From the NCBI RefSeq assembly GCF_003002815.1, contig NZ_PVTF01000009.1, positions 372,001 through 436,000 of the forward strand: a stretch of DNA of 64,000 bases, written 5' to 3'. How positions within the stretch are numbered: position 1 is the first letter of the stretch; each line of letters starts with the position of its first letter. The translations under genes were made by a program, and so were the position numbers. This DNA comes from Umezawaea tangerina (lineage in GTDB: Bacteria > Actinomycetota > Actinomycetes > Mycobacteriales > Pseudonocardiaceae). Below are positions 16,373 to 24,446 of this stretch, piece after piece. The notes under the pieces were generated by a model that did not search any database, was not told where the DNA came from, and saw only the letters and a list, made by a program, of their open reading frames with translations.

Positions 16373-17583
16373 CCGGCCTGCTGAGCACCGGGGTAGAGCG
16401 CGGCGCCGACGCGCTCGACGGACCGCTGCGGAGGCTGCACGCGCAGTGCCGCGAGGTGGCGCCGTCGTTCCGCGAGGTCGGCGTGGCGCTGGACCGCGAC
16501 CCCGACTCGATCCGCGACTTCCTGCACCTGCCCGCGTTCGGGGTGCTGGGCCAGGTGTTCACGCCGCCGGAGTACCAGACCGGCGACCTGGTCGTGGACG
16601 CGTTCGACCCGACGTGCACGGCGCTGTGCGTGGTGCTGGAGGCGTTGTCGCACGGCGACCCCGGCGCGATCCTCGCCGGTCCAGGCGCGGGGCTGTGCCG
16701 CGACGTCGTGCGCGAGCTGGGTGACGACGCCCAGCGCGAGCAGTTCTTCGGACGCGTCGACGACGGCCCAACGTGGACCTTCTTCGGGCTCACCGAACCC
16801 GGCAAGGGCTCGGCGGCGCTGGAGCTGGACACCCGGCTGACCCCGGCGCCCGACGGCGACGGCTGGCTGCTGCACGGCGAGAAGAAGTACATCGGCAACG
16901 GCGCCCGCGCGCAGATCGGCGTCGTGTTCTGCCGCCGCGCGCCGGGTCCGTGGGGCATCGAGGCCGTCGTGGTCGACCCGTCGGCCGAGGGGTTCAGCGG
17001 TGAGCTGCTGCCGATGGTCGGCCTGCGCGGGGCGCGGATCAGCCACCTGCGGTTCGACGCCGTGCGCGTCCCGGCCGACCGGGTCCTGGGCAGGCACCGC
17101 ACGCCCAGCCGCCGCGGCATCTACGGCGCCCTGCACGCGCTGCTGCGGTTCCGGCCCGGCCTCGGCGCGATGACGCTGGGCCTCACCCAGGCCGCGTGCG
17201 ACTACCTCGCCGAGCACCGGCCGGTGCTGCCCAAGGCCGACCAGGCCAGGGTGGACGCGCTGCTCGACCGGATCGCCGCCGTGCGCCGGATGATGTACGA
17301 CGTGGCGGCCGACGTCGACCGCGGCGTGGTGAACGCGCACCGGATCGGCACGGTGAAGATGCGCGCCGCGCAGCTCGGCGAACGGGCGACCCTGCTGGCC
17401 GCCGAGCTGCTCGGCCCGGCGTCGCTGATCGAGCACCCGTGGCTGGAGAAGGCCTACCGGGACCTGCGGGCGTTCGAGTTCATGGAGGGCACCAGCAACC
17501 TGCACCGGCTGTCGGTGTTCCAGGGCCTGCTGAAGAGCGACTACTTCCCGGCCGCGGGGCACGCCGATGCGCCTCGGCATTGA
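16369..17583 (+). CDS. Acyl-CoA (acyl-ACP) dehydrogenase
   Basis: The 404-residue flavoprotein has FFGLTEPGKGSAALEL as the FAD/substrate motif and EFMEGTSNLHRLSVFQGLL near the C-terminus; the Glu in FMEGT is at the place of the catalytic base in many family members. It should introduce a 2,3-double bond into an acyl thioester. Because the operon has its own carrier protein, the substrate may be an acyl-ACP made from the decarboxylated amino acid. It overlaps both neighbours (4 bp upstream, 17 bp with the phosphopantetheinyl transferase downstream). Confidence 0.82.
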   Translation: MTGLLSTGVERGADALDGPLRRLHAQCREVAPSFREVGVALDRDPDSIRDFLHLPAFGVLGQVFTPPEYQTGDLVVDAFDPTCTALCVVLEALSHGDPGAILAGPGAGLCRDVVRELGDDAQREQFFGRVDDGPTWTFFGLTEPGKGSAALELDTRLTPAPDGDGWLLHGEKKYIGNGARAQIGVVFCRRAPGPWGIEAVVVDPSAEGFSGELLPMVGLRGARISHLRFDAVRVPADRVLGRHRTPSRRGIYGALHALLRFRPGLGAMTLGLTQAACDYLAEHRPVLPKADQARVDALLDRIAAVRRMMYDVAADVDRGVVNAHRIGTVKMRAAQLGERATLLAAELLGPASLIEHPWLEKAYRDLRAFEFMEGTSNLHRLSVFQGLLKSDYFPAAGHADAPRH

Positions 17584-17935
17584 CCTGCTGACCCGCCACG
17601 AGCTGGACGGGTTGCTGACGCGGAGGTGGTTCCGCCGCTTCGCCTTCGCCGACGCCGAGCTGGCGCACGCGGAGTCGTTGGCGGCGGAGCGGGGCGCGGA
17701 GTTCCTGGCAGGCCGGTTCGCCGCCAAGGAGGCGGTGCTCAAGGTGCTCGGCACCGGGCTGTTCCAGGGTGTCGTGCCCAGCCACATCGCGGTGACCCGC
17801 GACCCGTCCGGCGCGCCCGCGGTGTTGTTGCGCGACAGCGCCTGCACCGCCGCGGACGCCGCCGGGATCTCGCGGGTCACCGTGTCGATCACGCACAAGG
17901 GGGAGCTCGTGGCGGCCGTGGCGGTGGGCTGGTGA
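17567..17935 (+). CDS. AcpS-type 4'-phosphopantetheinyl transferase
   Basis: The 122-residue protein has the AcpS signatures: GIDL at the N-terminus with the metal-binding Asp, EFLAGRFAAKEAVLKVLGTG as the central motif, and VTVSITHKGELVAAVAV at the end. It transfers 4'-phosphopantetheine from CoA to the Ser of a carrier protein, most likely the ACP at 14777. A dedicated enzyme inside the operon suggests that the carrier is not served well by the housekeeping AcpS. Overlaps of 17 bp upstream and 4 bp downstream show tight coupling. Confidence 0.87.
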   Translation: MRLGIDLLTRHELDGLLTRRWFRRFAFADAELAHAESLAAERGAEFLAGRFAAKEAVLKVLGTGLFQGVVPSHIAVTRDPSGAPAVLLRDSACTAADAAGISRVTVSITHKGELVAAVAVGW

Positions 17936-18873
17936 TCATCGACGCGCGCGGGCTGCGGCGGTCGTTCGGCGACGTGGAGGCCGTGCGCGGGGTGGACCTG
18001 CGGGTCGAGGAGGGCGAGACCGTCGGCCTCCTCGGCCCCAACGGGGCGGGCAAGACCACGACGCTGCGGATGCTGACCACGTTGCTGCGCCCCACTTCCG
18101 GCACCGCCACGGTCGCGGGCGCCGACCTGCTCACCGAGCAGGCGCTGGTGCGGCGGCGGATCGGGTACGTGGCGCAGAGCGGCGGCACCGAACCGCGGTG
18201 CCGGGTCGCGGAGGAGCTGGTGCTCCAGGCCGAGCTGTACCGGGTCGACCGGACCACCGCGCGCCGCCGTGCGCGGGAGCTGTGCGAACTGCTCGGCCTG
18301 GCGGGTCTGGAGAACCGGACCGTCGGCACGCTGTCGGGCGGCCAGCGGCGCAAGCTCGACATCGCCCTGGGGATGGTCCACTCCCCCGCGCTGCTGTTCC
18401 TGGACGAGCCGAGCCTCGGGCTCGACCCGAGCAGCCGCGACGACCTGTGGGACCACCTGCGGGCGTTGCACGGCACGACGGTCCTGCTGACCACGCACTA
18501 CCTCGACGAAGCCGACGCGTTGTGCGACCGGCTGCTGGTGGTCGACCGCGGGGTCGTCGTGGCGGCGGGGACGTCGGACGAGCTCAAGCGGAGCCTGCAC
18601 GGCGACGTGGTGGTCGTCGACGTCGACCGGGCGGCCGCGCGGGTCCTGGCCGCGCACCCGGCCGTGCGGACGGTGGTCGACGACGGCACGGTGCTGCGGC
18701 TGACCGTGAGCGACGGGGACCGGGTGCTGGCGGAACTGCTGCGGACGCTCGACGGCGCCGGGTTCACGGCGAGGTCGATCCAGCTGCACCGGCCGACGCT
18801 GGACGACGTCTTCCGGGCGGTGACGGGGAACCCGTTGACCGACGAGGTTCCCGTTCGGACGGCGATCGGGTGA
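17932..18873 (+). CDS. ABC transporter ATP-binding protein (DrrA-like)
   Basis: The 313-residue ATPase has Walker A GPNGAGKTTTLRML, signature LSGGQRRKLDIALGM, Walker B ALLFLDEPSLGLD and the H-loop TTHYLDEAD. The extra C-terminal domain of about 90 residues is typical of DrrA-type drug exporters. The start is GTG 17932, overlapping the transferase stop by 4 bp. With the permease at 18885 it probably exports the product of the cluster and gives self-resistance. Confidence 0.9.
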   Translation: MIIDARGLRRSFGDVEAVRGVDLRVEEGETVGLLGPNGAGKTTTLRMLTTLLRPTSGTATVAGADLLTEQALVRRRIGYVAQSGGTEPRCRVAEELVLQAELYRVDRTTARRRARELCELLGLAGLENRTVGTLSGGQRRKLDIALGMVHSPALLFLDEPSLGLDPSSRDDLWDHLRALHGTTVLLTTHYLDEADALCDRLLVVDRGVVVAAGTSDELKRSLHGDVVVVDVDRAAARVLAAHPAVRTVVDDGTVLRLTVSDGDRVLAELLRTLDGAGFTARSIQLHRPTLDDVFRAVTGNPLTDEVPVRTAIG

Positions 18874-18884
18874 GGGGAACACCG

Positions 18885-19622
18885 ATGCGGGACACCGCGC
18901 TCATCTTCCGCAGGCAGCTGGCGCTGTCCCTGCGCAGTCCTCTGTGGATGGTGGTCGGCCTGGTGCAACCGGTGGTGTACCTGGTGTTCTTCGGGCCGCT
19001 GCTGGCCGGGCTGAACCTGGGAGCCGACTCCTGGCAGGTCTACATACCGGGACTGCTGGTGCAGCTGACCCTGTTCGGGGCGGCGTTCGTGGGGTTCTCG
19101 GTGATCGCGGACGTGCGGTCGGGGGTCATCGAGCGGATGCGGGTGACACCGGTCAGCCGGGTGGCGCTGCTGCTGGGACGGGTGCTGCGGGACGTGGTGC
19201 TGCTGGTGGGGCAGAGCGTCGTGCTCGTGGTGGTGGCGGTCGGGTTCGGGCTGAGGGCGCCGGTGGTCGGGGTGCTGATCGGACTGGTGCTGGTGGCCCT
19301 GCTGAGTGCCGGCTTGGCGGCGCTGTCGTACGCGGTGGGGATGGCGACGAAGAGCGAGGAGTCGTTGGCGCCGTTGTTGAACACGGTGACCGTGCCGTTG
19401 TTGTTGCTGTCGGGGGTGTTGTTGCCGATGTCGTTGGGGCCTAGGTGGTTGGACGTGGTGTCGAGGTTGACGCCGTTGAGGTATGTGGTGGACGCGGTTC
19501 GGGAGGTGTTCCTGGGGAGGTATGTGAATGGGGTGGTGGTTTTGGGGGTGGGGGTGGCTTTGGGGATGGTGGGGGTGGCTTTGGGGTGGGGGGTTTGGGT
19601 TTTTCGGAGGGATAACGCGTAG
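18885..19622 (+). CDS. ABC-2 type permease (DrrB-like)
   Basis: The 245-residue integral membrane protein has six hydrophobic segments and the ABC-2 pattern (IERMRVTPVSRVALLLGRVL between TM2 and TM3, then LLSGVLLPMSLGPRWLD). GAGGGGA lies 6 nt before ATG 18885. It closes the operon. The last 180 bp switch to a G/T-rich codon style (ttg, ggg, gtg) unlike the first part of the gene, just before the hairpin-repeat island. Confidence 0.9.
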   Translation: MRDTALIFRRQLALSLRSPLWMVVGLVQPVVYLVFFGPLLAGLNLGADSWQVYIPGLLVQLTLFGAAFVGFSVIADVRSGVIERMRVTPVSRVALLLGRVLRDVVLLVGQSVVLVVVAVGFGLRAPVVGVLIGLVLVALLSAGLAALSYAVGMATKSEESLAPLLNTVTVPLLLLSGVLLPMSLGPRWLDVVSRLTPLRYVVDAVREVFLGRYVNGVVVLGVGVALGMVGVALGWGVWVFRRDNA

Positions 19623-19680
19623 GGGGTTGGTTGTTCGTCGGCTCTGGGGAAGCCCAGCCCCCGGCGCGCGATTGTCTCAA

Positions 19681-19735
19681 TGCCCGATCTTCGTTGTCAA
19701 GACGATAAAGCCATCTTGACAACGAAGATCGGGCA
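19681..19735. repeat. Long perfect hairpin, copy A of a repeat family
   Basis: Positions 19681-19702 pair perfectly over 22 bp with 19714-19735 around an 11-nt loop. The stem begins TGCC, has an inner block TTGTCAAGA, and between them a 9-bp block CGATCTTCG that differs from copy B at 43378. The 30 bp before it (including the dyad ATTG-TCT-CAAT at 19671-19681) and about 45 bp after it (GGAGGGCGCTGT, then ATCGGGGGC) are nearly identical in the two copies. It lies between convergent genes. Confidence 0.85.
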
Positions 19736-19762
19736 GGAGGGCGCTGTGGATCGGGGGCAGAG

Positions 19763-19955
19763 GGGAAGTCTGGCTTCGCCAGCATCAGGCTGCGCCTGAC
19801 CAAACATCCTCGGCTTCGCCGTCGGACGAGGCATCCGCGCTTCGCGGCGGACAGGGCATCGGCTGGCGCCGACGAGGCCCCAGGCGCTCCGCGCCGGATG
19901 CGCGCTGGCGGGCTGCGCCCAACGAGGAGGGGTGGCGGACTCGCTTCGCATCGCG
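19763..19955. repeat. Array of short hairpins with GCTNCGC core, island A
   Basis: Seven exact GCTNCGC heptamers (19773, 19789, 19813, 19839, 19886, 19912, 19943) sit at the tips of small inverted repeats such as CTGGC-TTC-GCCAG and CAGGC-TGC-GCCTG. Most are 24-26 bp apart, and one variant (GGCTGGCGCC at 19861) fills a double gap. On the other strand the core reads GCGNAGC. No open reading frame here looks real. The remaining bases up to 20011 show nothing further. Confidence 0.8.
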
Positions 19956-20011
19956 TCGATTGGGCGGGCGGTGGGCGGTCCGCGCCGGGCGTGAGGTGGC
20001 GCTGTGTGGTG

Positions 20012-20665
20012 TCAGGTTGTTGTTGTTGTTGCGGTTAGTAGTGTGCCTAGGCCGTTGGCTAGTTGGGTGAAGCCCTGTTCGGCGGCTGCTACTGCGTGAG
20101 GGTAGAGGTCGTCGGAGCAGGTGCCGGCTACTACGCGTTCGCGGTTGTCGAGGGAGAGCATCCACATGACGGCCATGATTTGGGTGGCGGCGAGTTTGGC
20201 GGTGAGGGTGGGGAGGGCGGCGGTTTCGTGGAGGGCGGCGGCTAGGGCTTCTTCGCCGTTGACCTTGAATTTGAACATGCCTGCGACCAGGGACGGGGTT
20301 CCCAGGATCACGCGGTAGAGGACCAGGGCCGGTTCGAGGTCGGTGAGGCCGGTGATGGGGTCGCGGCGGGACAGGCCGTCGAGGTAGTGGGTGCGCAGGG
20401 CGGCCAGTGGGGGTTGGTCGGGTGGGCGGTTGCGGACTACGCGGCCTGCCTCGGTTTCGTGGTCGGCCATGCGGCTGATGACCAGGTCTTCCTTCGTGGG
20501 GAAGTAGCTGAAGAGGGTGCGGCGGGAGACCTCGGCGGCCTCGGCGACCTGGGTGATGGACACCTGGTCGTAGCCGTGTTCGGCGAACAAGGCCAAGGCC
20601 GTGTCGGAGATGGCCTGGTAGGTCCGCAGCTTCTTCCGCTCGCGCAAACCGGTCTGCTCGCTCAC
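20012..20665 (-). CDS. TetR-family regulator
   Basis: The 217-residue protein has the TetR helix-turn-helix (ITQVAEAAEVSRRTLFSYFPTKEDLV) and a helical ligand domain. The C-terminus ends in a run of Thr (LLTATTTTT) encoded by a short repeat of GTT on the + strand, so the last residues are probably unstructured. The start is GTG 20665. It is divergent from the FAD monooxygenase at 20740 with 74 bp between them, the usual arrangement for a repressor controlling itself and its neighbour; the effector may be the monooxygenase substrate. Confidence 0.87.
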   Translation of the reverse strand: MSEQTGLRERKKLRTYQAISDTALALFAEHGYDQVSITQVAEAAEVSRRTLFSYFPTKEDLVISRMADHETEAGRVVRNRPPDQPPLAALRTHYLDGLSRRDPITGLTDLEPALVLYRVILGTPSLVAGMFKFKVNGEEALAAALHETAALPTLTAKLAATQIMAVMWMLSLDNRERVVAGTCSDDLYPHAVAAAEQGFTQLANGLGTLLTATTTTT

Positions 20666-20688
20666 CGCACCAGACTAGCCGGCCTGTC

Positions 20689-20728
20689 TGCACTGGGGTA
20701 TAACTTGCACTCAGTCTACTTATGCACT
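20689..20728. promoter_or_regulatory. Triple TGCACT repeat between tetR and monooxygenase gene
   Basis: TGCACT occurs at 20689, 20706 and 20723, each exactly 17 bp apart. CTCAGT (20710-20715) and ACTGAG (20726-20731) also form a dyad. TATAAC (20699-20704) may be a -10 box. This is the likely TetR operator region; GAGGGAG at 20731 is the ribosome site of the monooxygenase. Confidence 0.55.
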
Positions 20729-20739
20729 GAGAGGGAGTT

Positions 20740-22152
20740 ATGGACGTCGTCGTGATCGGGGCGGGGCCGACGGGGCTGGTGTTGGCGCACGAGTTGGCGT
20801 TGGGTGGGGCCGAGGTCGTGGTGGTGGAGCGGTTGGCCGAGCGGGTGCGGCAGGTGAAGGGAGGGGCGATCCAGCCGCGCACGTCGGAGCTGCTGGACGC
20901 ACGGGGGCTGCTGGAGGCGATCCAGGAGCGGGCGCTGGAGCGGACGAACGCGGGTGGGCACTTCGCGGGGCTGCCGGTGTCGTTGGACTGCGAGGGCTGG
21001 CAGACCCGGCACCCGTACCCGATCGCCGTCCCGCAGTGGGCGATCGAGGACGTGCTGGCCGAGGCGGCCGTGGCGCGCGGGGTCGCGATCATGCGGGACC
21101 ACGCGGTGACGGCGGTGGAGCAGGACGACGACGGAGTGACCGTGACGGCGGGTGGGGTGGAGCTGCGGGCGGCGTACGCGGTGGCCTGCGACGGGGCGCA
21201 CAGCGCTGTGCGGAAGCTGCTGGAGCTGCCGTTCCCCGGCAGGCCCGGCACCTACCGGGCGGTGCTGACCGACGTGCGGCTGACCGCCGTGTCCGAGCTG
21301 GTGCCGACCACGGCGGGCCACCTGAGCACGATGACCCGGCACGACAACGGGTACTTCGGGATGCTGGTGCCGGTCGGCGGGGACGAGTACCGGTTCACCT
21401 ACGGCGCCACGAGCACCGAGGAGGAGGCGAAGGCGACGCCGGAAGGCGTGCAGCGCGCGTTGACCGCGGTCTACGGCGAGGGCACGGTGCTCGGCGAGGT
21501 GCTGAACTCGTCGTGGTTCAGCGACGCGACCCGGCAGCTGGAGCACTACCGGCACGGGCGGGTGCTGTTCGCGGGCGACTCGGCGCACATCCACCCGCCG
21601 TGGGGCGGGCAGGGGCTGAACCTCGGGGTGCAGGACGCGGTCAACCTGGGCTGGAAGCTCGCGGCGACGACCGCCGGGTGGGCGCCGGAGGGGCTGCTCG
21701 ACACCTACCAGGTCGAACGCCACCCGAAGGCCGCGCGCGTGCTGCACCACACCTCGGCCCAGCGGCTGCTGGCCACCCCCAAGCCGGACGAGGACCTGGT
21801 GGCGTTGCGCGAGATCTTCACCGACCTCATCCGGCTGCCCGACGCCAACCACCACCTGGCCGGGATGATGTCGGGCCTGGACGCCGAGGGACGGGTGCCC
21901 GACCACGACCTGGTCACCGAGGACGGTCCCGTCCGGCTCGCCGAGCTGCTGCGCACCGGTCGCGGGCTGCTGCTGGACCCGACCGGCTCGCTCGACGTGC
22001 CCGAAGGCTGGGCGGACCGCGTGGACGTGGTGCGGGTGAAGTCCGCCGACGACCTCGGCCCGCTGCTGCTCCGACCGGACACCACGGTGTGCTGGTCCGG
22101 CGAGGGGTCGTTGGCCGACGCGCTCACGACAACGTTCGGCCGCGCGGCCTGA
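20740..22152 (+). CDS. FAD-dependent monooxygenase (rifampicin monooxygenase-like)
   Basis: The 470-residue class A flavoprotein hydroxylase has the N-terminal FAD motif VVVIGAGPTGLVLAHELALG, the middle DG motif AYAVACDGAHSAVRKLL and the second FAD motif FAGDSAHIHPPWGGQGLNLG. Length and motifs match Rox-type enzymes that hydroxylate and inactivate rifamycins, but the same subgroup also serves in polyketide tailoring. The divergent TetR gene suggests induction by its substrate. ATG 20740 follows GAGGGAG. It is separated from the cluster by the hairpin island and tetR, so a role in that pathway is only possible. Confidence 0.83.
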   Translation: MDVVVIGAGPTGLVLAHELALGGAEVVVVERLAERVRQVKGGAIQPRTSELLDARGLLEAIQERALERTNAGGHFAGLPVSLDCEGWQTRHPYPIAVPQWAIEDVLAEAAVARGVAIMRDHAVTAVEQDDDGVTVTAGGVELRAAYAVACDGAHSAVRKLLELPFPGRPGTYRAVLTDVRLTAVSELVPTTAGHLSTMTRHDNGYFGMLVPVGGDEYRFTYGATSTEEEAKATPEGVQRALTAVYGEGTVLGEVLNSSWFSDATRQLEHYRHGRVLFAGDSAHIHPPWGGQGLNLGVQDAVNLGWKLAATTAGWAPEGLLDTYQVERHPKAARVLHHTSAQRLLATPKPDEDLVALREIFTDLIRLPDANHHLAGMMSGLDAEGRVPDHDLVTEDGPVRLAELLRTGRGLLLDPTGSLDVPEGWADRVDVVRVKSADDLGPLLLRPDTTVCWSGEGSLADALTTTFGRAA

Positions 22153-22203
22153 GCCGAGGGCCCCGGCGCGCCCGTCGCGAGGCCCCCGGATGTTGTCGGC
22201 GGT

Positions 22204-22229
22204 CGCGGTGGCGTCAGGACGCCACCGCG
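22204..22229 (+). terminator. Hairpin after the FAD monooxygenase
   Basis: CGCGGTGGCG (22204-22213) pairs perfectly with CGCCACCGCG (22220-22229) around a 6-nt loop, 52 bp after the stop codon. Confidence 0.6.
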
Positions 22230-22312
22230 GCGCCGGTCGCGACCGGACGTCCGTTCGACACGATCTCATCACGGACGGATCCGGTCACCCCACGTCTTCG
22301 TCCACTACGGAC

Positions 22313-22900
22313 ATGAGACCCAAGAGACGCATCGCGGCCCTGCTGGTCAGCACCGCCGCCCTCGCCATGGCCGCCACCGCGTGCGGCCCGTCGGACACGT
22401 CCGGCACCCCCACGGGCGCGGCGGGCACCAAGGCACCGGCCGCCACGTCCGCCGCGGCCGAGGGCACGCCCGGCACGGGCTGTCCGCTCAGCGCGGCCGA
22501 CCTGTCGAGCGCCACCGGGCTCAGCTTCGAGCTCGGCGACACCCGCCAGGACCACGAACTGGAGACCCAGCCGGGCGTGAAGGCCCTCGTCTGCGTCTTC
22601 ATCTCCCCCAGCACCCCGCAGGACGCGGGCGACCCGCTCGTGCTCCGCGTCGACACCATCACCGGCGCCAACGCCGCCGCGGCCCGCACCCACTTCGAGA
22701 GCGACTGCACCGACAACGGCGGCACGCTCGGCGAGTCCGCCGTCGCCGACGGCAAGACGTGCACCCGCGGCGCCAACACCATCGAGGGCGACCTCGGAAA
22801 GGGTGGCCGCACGGTCGACGTCTACTTCGTCAACGCCACCACCGACACCGCCGCCGCGATGACCGAGAAGTTCGACAAGGTGCTCGCCGCGGTCTCCTGA
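22313..22900 (+). CDS. Putative lipoprotein, possibly DUF3558-like
   Basis: The 195-residue product begins with a lipoprotein signal: MRPKRRIAALLVSTAALAMA and then ATAC, with Cys24 as the likely lipidated residue. A Thr/Ala-rich linker follows (GTPTGAAGTKAPAATSAAAE) and then a folded domain with four Cys (GCPLSAADL, LVCVF, DCTDNGG, KTCTRG) that could form two disulfides. The pattern is like actinobacterial DUF3558 lipoproteins, whose function is unclear. I chose ATG 22313 because it starts the signal sequence. It converges with the SDR gene, with 9 bp between stop codons. Confidence 0.7.
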   Translation: MRPKRRIAALLVSTAALAMAATACGPSDTSGTPTGAAGTKAPAATSAAAEGTPGTGCPLSAADLSSATGLSFELGDTRQDHELETQPGVKALVCVFISPSTPQDAGDPLVLRVDTITGANAAAARTHFESDCTDNGGTLGESAVADGKTCTRGANTIEGDLGKGGRTVDVYFVNATTDTAAAMTEKFDKVLAAVS

Positions 22901-22909
22901 CGCGACCGG

Positions 22910-23749
22910 TCAGGCCCGCTCCAGGGCCCGGTCCAGCCGGGCGTCCGCGTCGGACCACACGGCTTCGGCCAGGTCGGCGTCGAGGACGAGCGCGTTGGGT
23001 GCCGCGGGAGTGGTGTGCGCGAAGTAGCGGCCCGCCACGGGGTCCGCGGTGGTGGCGAGGTGGACCAGCCGGTGGGCGGCGGTGCGCGGTGAGGCCAGGA
23101 ACGGCCTGCCGAGCACCTTCGCGACCGCCCCGACCGCGCCGAGGTAGCGACCGAAGTCGGAGGCCACGATGCCGGGGTGGAAGTCGGCGACCGGCACGTC
23201 GGGATGGCGGGAGGCGTAGGCGCGGTGCAGCAGCAGCGCGGCGAGCTTGGCGCGCGCGTAGCGCTGGTGCGGACCGAGCCCGAGCGGGTTGTCGAGCTGC
23301 TCGCCGACGTTGCCCGCCTCCAGCGTCGCGCCCTTGTGGGACCTCGACGACGTGGACACGACCCGTCCACGCCCGGCGCGCAGGGCGGGCGTGAGCAGTG
23401 CGACCAGCAGCATCGGCGCGAGCGCGTTGACCTGGTAGTTGGGCTCGTGGCCGTCCGCGGTCGGCTCGGTCGACGGGAACGCGCCGCCCGCGTTGTCGGC
23501 CAGGACGTGGACGACGGGATGGGCCTCGCGCAGCTCCTCCGCGACGCGGCGCACGTCGGCCAGCACGGCGAAGTCGGCGAGGTGCGCGGTTCCCCCGACC
23601 TCCTCGGCGACGGCCCGCGTCCGCCGCGGGGAACGCCCGAGCACGACCACCTCGGCACCGCGGGCGGCGAAGAGGCGGGCGGCCTCGGCACCGGTGCCGG
23701 AGCTCGCGCCGGTCACCACCACCGTGCGCCCGGCGAGGTCGCGGCTCAC
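22910..23749 (-). CDS. SDR-family NAD(P)-dependent oxidoreductase
   Basis: The 279-residue short-chain dehydrogenase has the nucleotide motif VVVTGASSGTGAEAARLF, the DNAGG motif, Ser in VVSTSSRSHKG and the catalytic pair in RYARAKLAAL (YxxxK). It resembles retinol-dehydrogenase/WW-domain-type SDRs, whose substrates are mostly unknown in bacteria. GTG 23749 overlaps the stop of the preceding NmrA-like gene by 4 bp, so the two form an operon controlled from the dyad near 24450. Confidence 0.85.
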   Translation of the reverse strand: MSRDLAGRTVVVTGASSGTGAEAARLFAARGAEVVVLGRSPRRTRAVAEEVGGTAHLADFAVLADVRRVAEELREAHPVVHVLADNAGGAFPSTEPTADGHEPNYQVNALAPMLLVALLTPALRAGRGRVVSTSSRSHKGATLEAGNVGEQLDNPLGLGPHQRYARAKLAALLLHRAYASRHPDVPVADFHPGIVASDFGRYLGAVGAVAKVLGRPFLASPRTAAHRLVHLATTADPVAGRYFAHTTPAAPNALVLDADLAEAVWSDADARLDRALERA

Positions 23750-24423
23750 GACCGCGCCGCCGGTCCGCTGACCACGACGGACCGCTTCGGGTGGGCGTCG
23801 GTGAGCGCGACGCGCAGCAGGACCTCCGCGAGGTCGGCCCGGCGGATCCGGTAGGCGGCGGGACGGGTGAGCGCGGCGGAGGCGGTGGCCAGCCCCGTGC
23901 GCGGACCGTCGACAAGGGCACCGAAGTGGCACACCGTCCAGTCCAGTGTGGACGACTCCAGGACCCGCACGGCTCGGGCGAGGTCGTCGAAGTCCTTGCG
24001 CAGCACCGTCTTGCCGAGCAGCCTGATGAGCGGTGGCGCGAGGGGCGCGGTCGCCGCGCTGCCGTAGCTGAGCATCACGACCGCGCGCGCCACCCCGGCG
24101 TCCGCCGCGGCGCCGACGAGCGTGCGGGCCGCGCGGGCGAGGATCTTCGGGTGGCGCCCGTCCCGCAGCGCGAGGGTGTTGCCCAGCGCCGAGATGACCG
24201 CGTCCTGCCCCTTGGCCGCCACGGCGAGCGCCGCCACGTCGTCGACCGGGTCGCCGACGACCGTGTCCAGCATCGGGTGCGCGGGCAGGACCGGCCGTCG
24301 GACGAACGCGGTGACGTGGTGGCCCGCCGCGAGCGCCTGGTCCACCACCTCCCGGCCGGTCGCCCCGGTCGCGCCCAGCACCAGGATCCGGCGCAGGCCG
24401 TCCGATCCGCTCCCGCGCGTCAT
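23746..24423 (-). CDS. NmrA/atypical SDR NAD(P)-binding protein
   Basis: The 225-residue protein begins with the Rossmann motif ILVLGATGATGREVVDQALA and has FVRRPVLP and VISALGNTLALRDG, as in atypical SDRs of the NmrA/flavin-reductase-like group. The YxxxK pair of classical SDRs is not evident. I chose ATG 24423 because GGGGAG lies 5 nt upstream on the coding strand and the Rossmann fold starts soon after; an in-frame ATG at 24456 is less supported. It heads a two-gene operon with the SDR at 22910. Confidence 0.8.
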   Translation of the reverse strand: MTRGSGSDGLRRILVLGATGATGREVVDQALAAGHHVTAFVRRPVLPAHPMLDTVVGDPVDDVAALAVAAKGQDAVISALGNTLALRDGRHPKILARAARTLVGAAADAGVARAVVMLSYGSAATAPLAPPLIRLLGKTVLRKDFDDLARAVRVLESSTLDWTVCHFGALVDGPRTGLATASAALTRPAAYRIRRADLAEVLLRVALTDAHPKRSVVVSGPAARS

Positions 24424-24446
24424 GCCGACTCCCCGTCCGTGGGCTC

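Noticed and set aside
19528-19719. Short plus-strand frame (63 codons) running from the permease 3' end into hairpin A
   Set aside because: It overlaps the permease in another frame and its end is dictated by the repeat; Gly/Trp-rich with no gene features.
20012-22152. Including tetR and the FAD monooxygenase in the biosynthetic cluster
   Set aside because: They are separated by the repeat island, transcribed from their own regulated promoter, and resemble a stand-alone rifampicin-oxygenase resistance pair.
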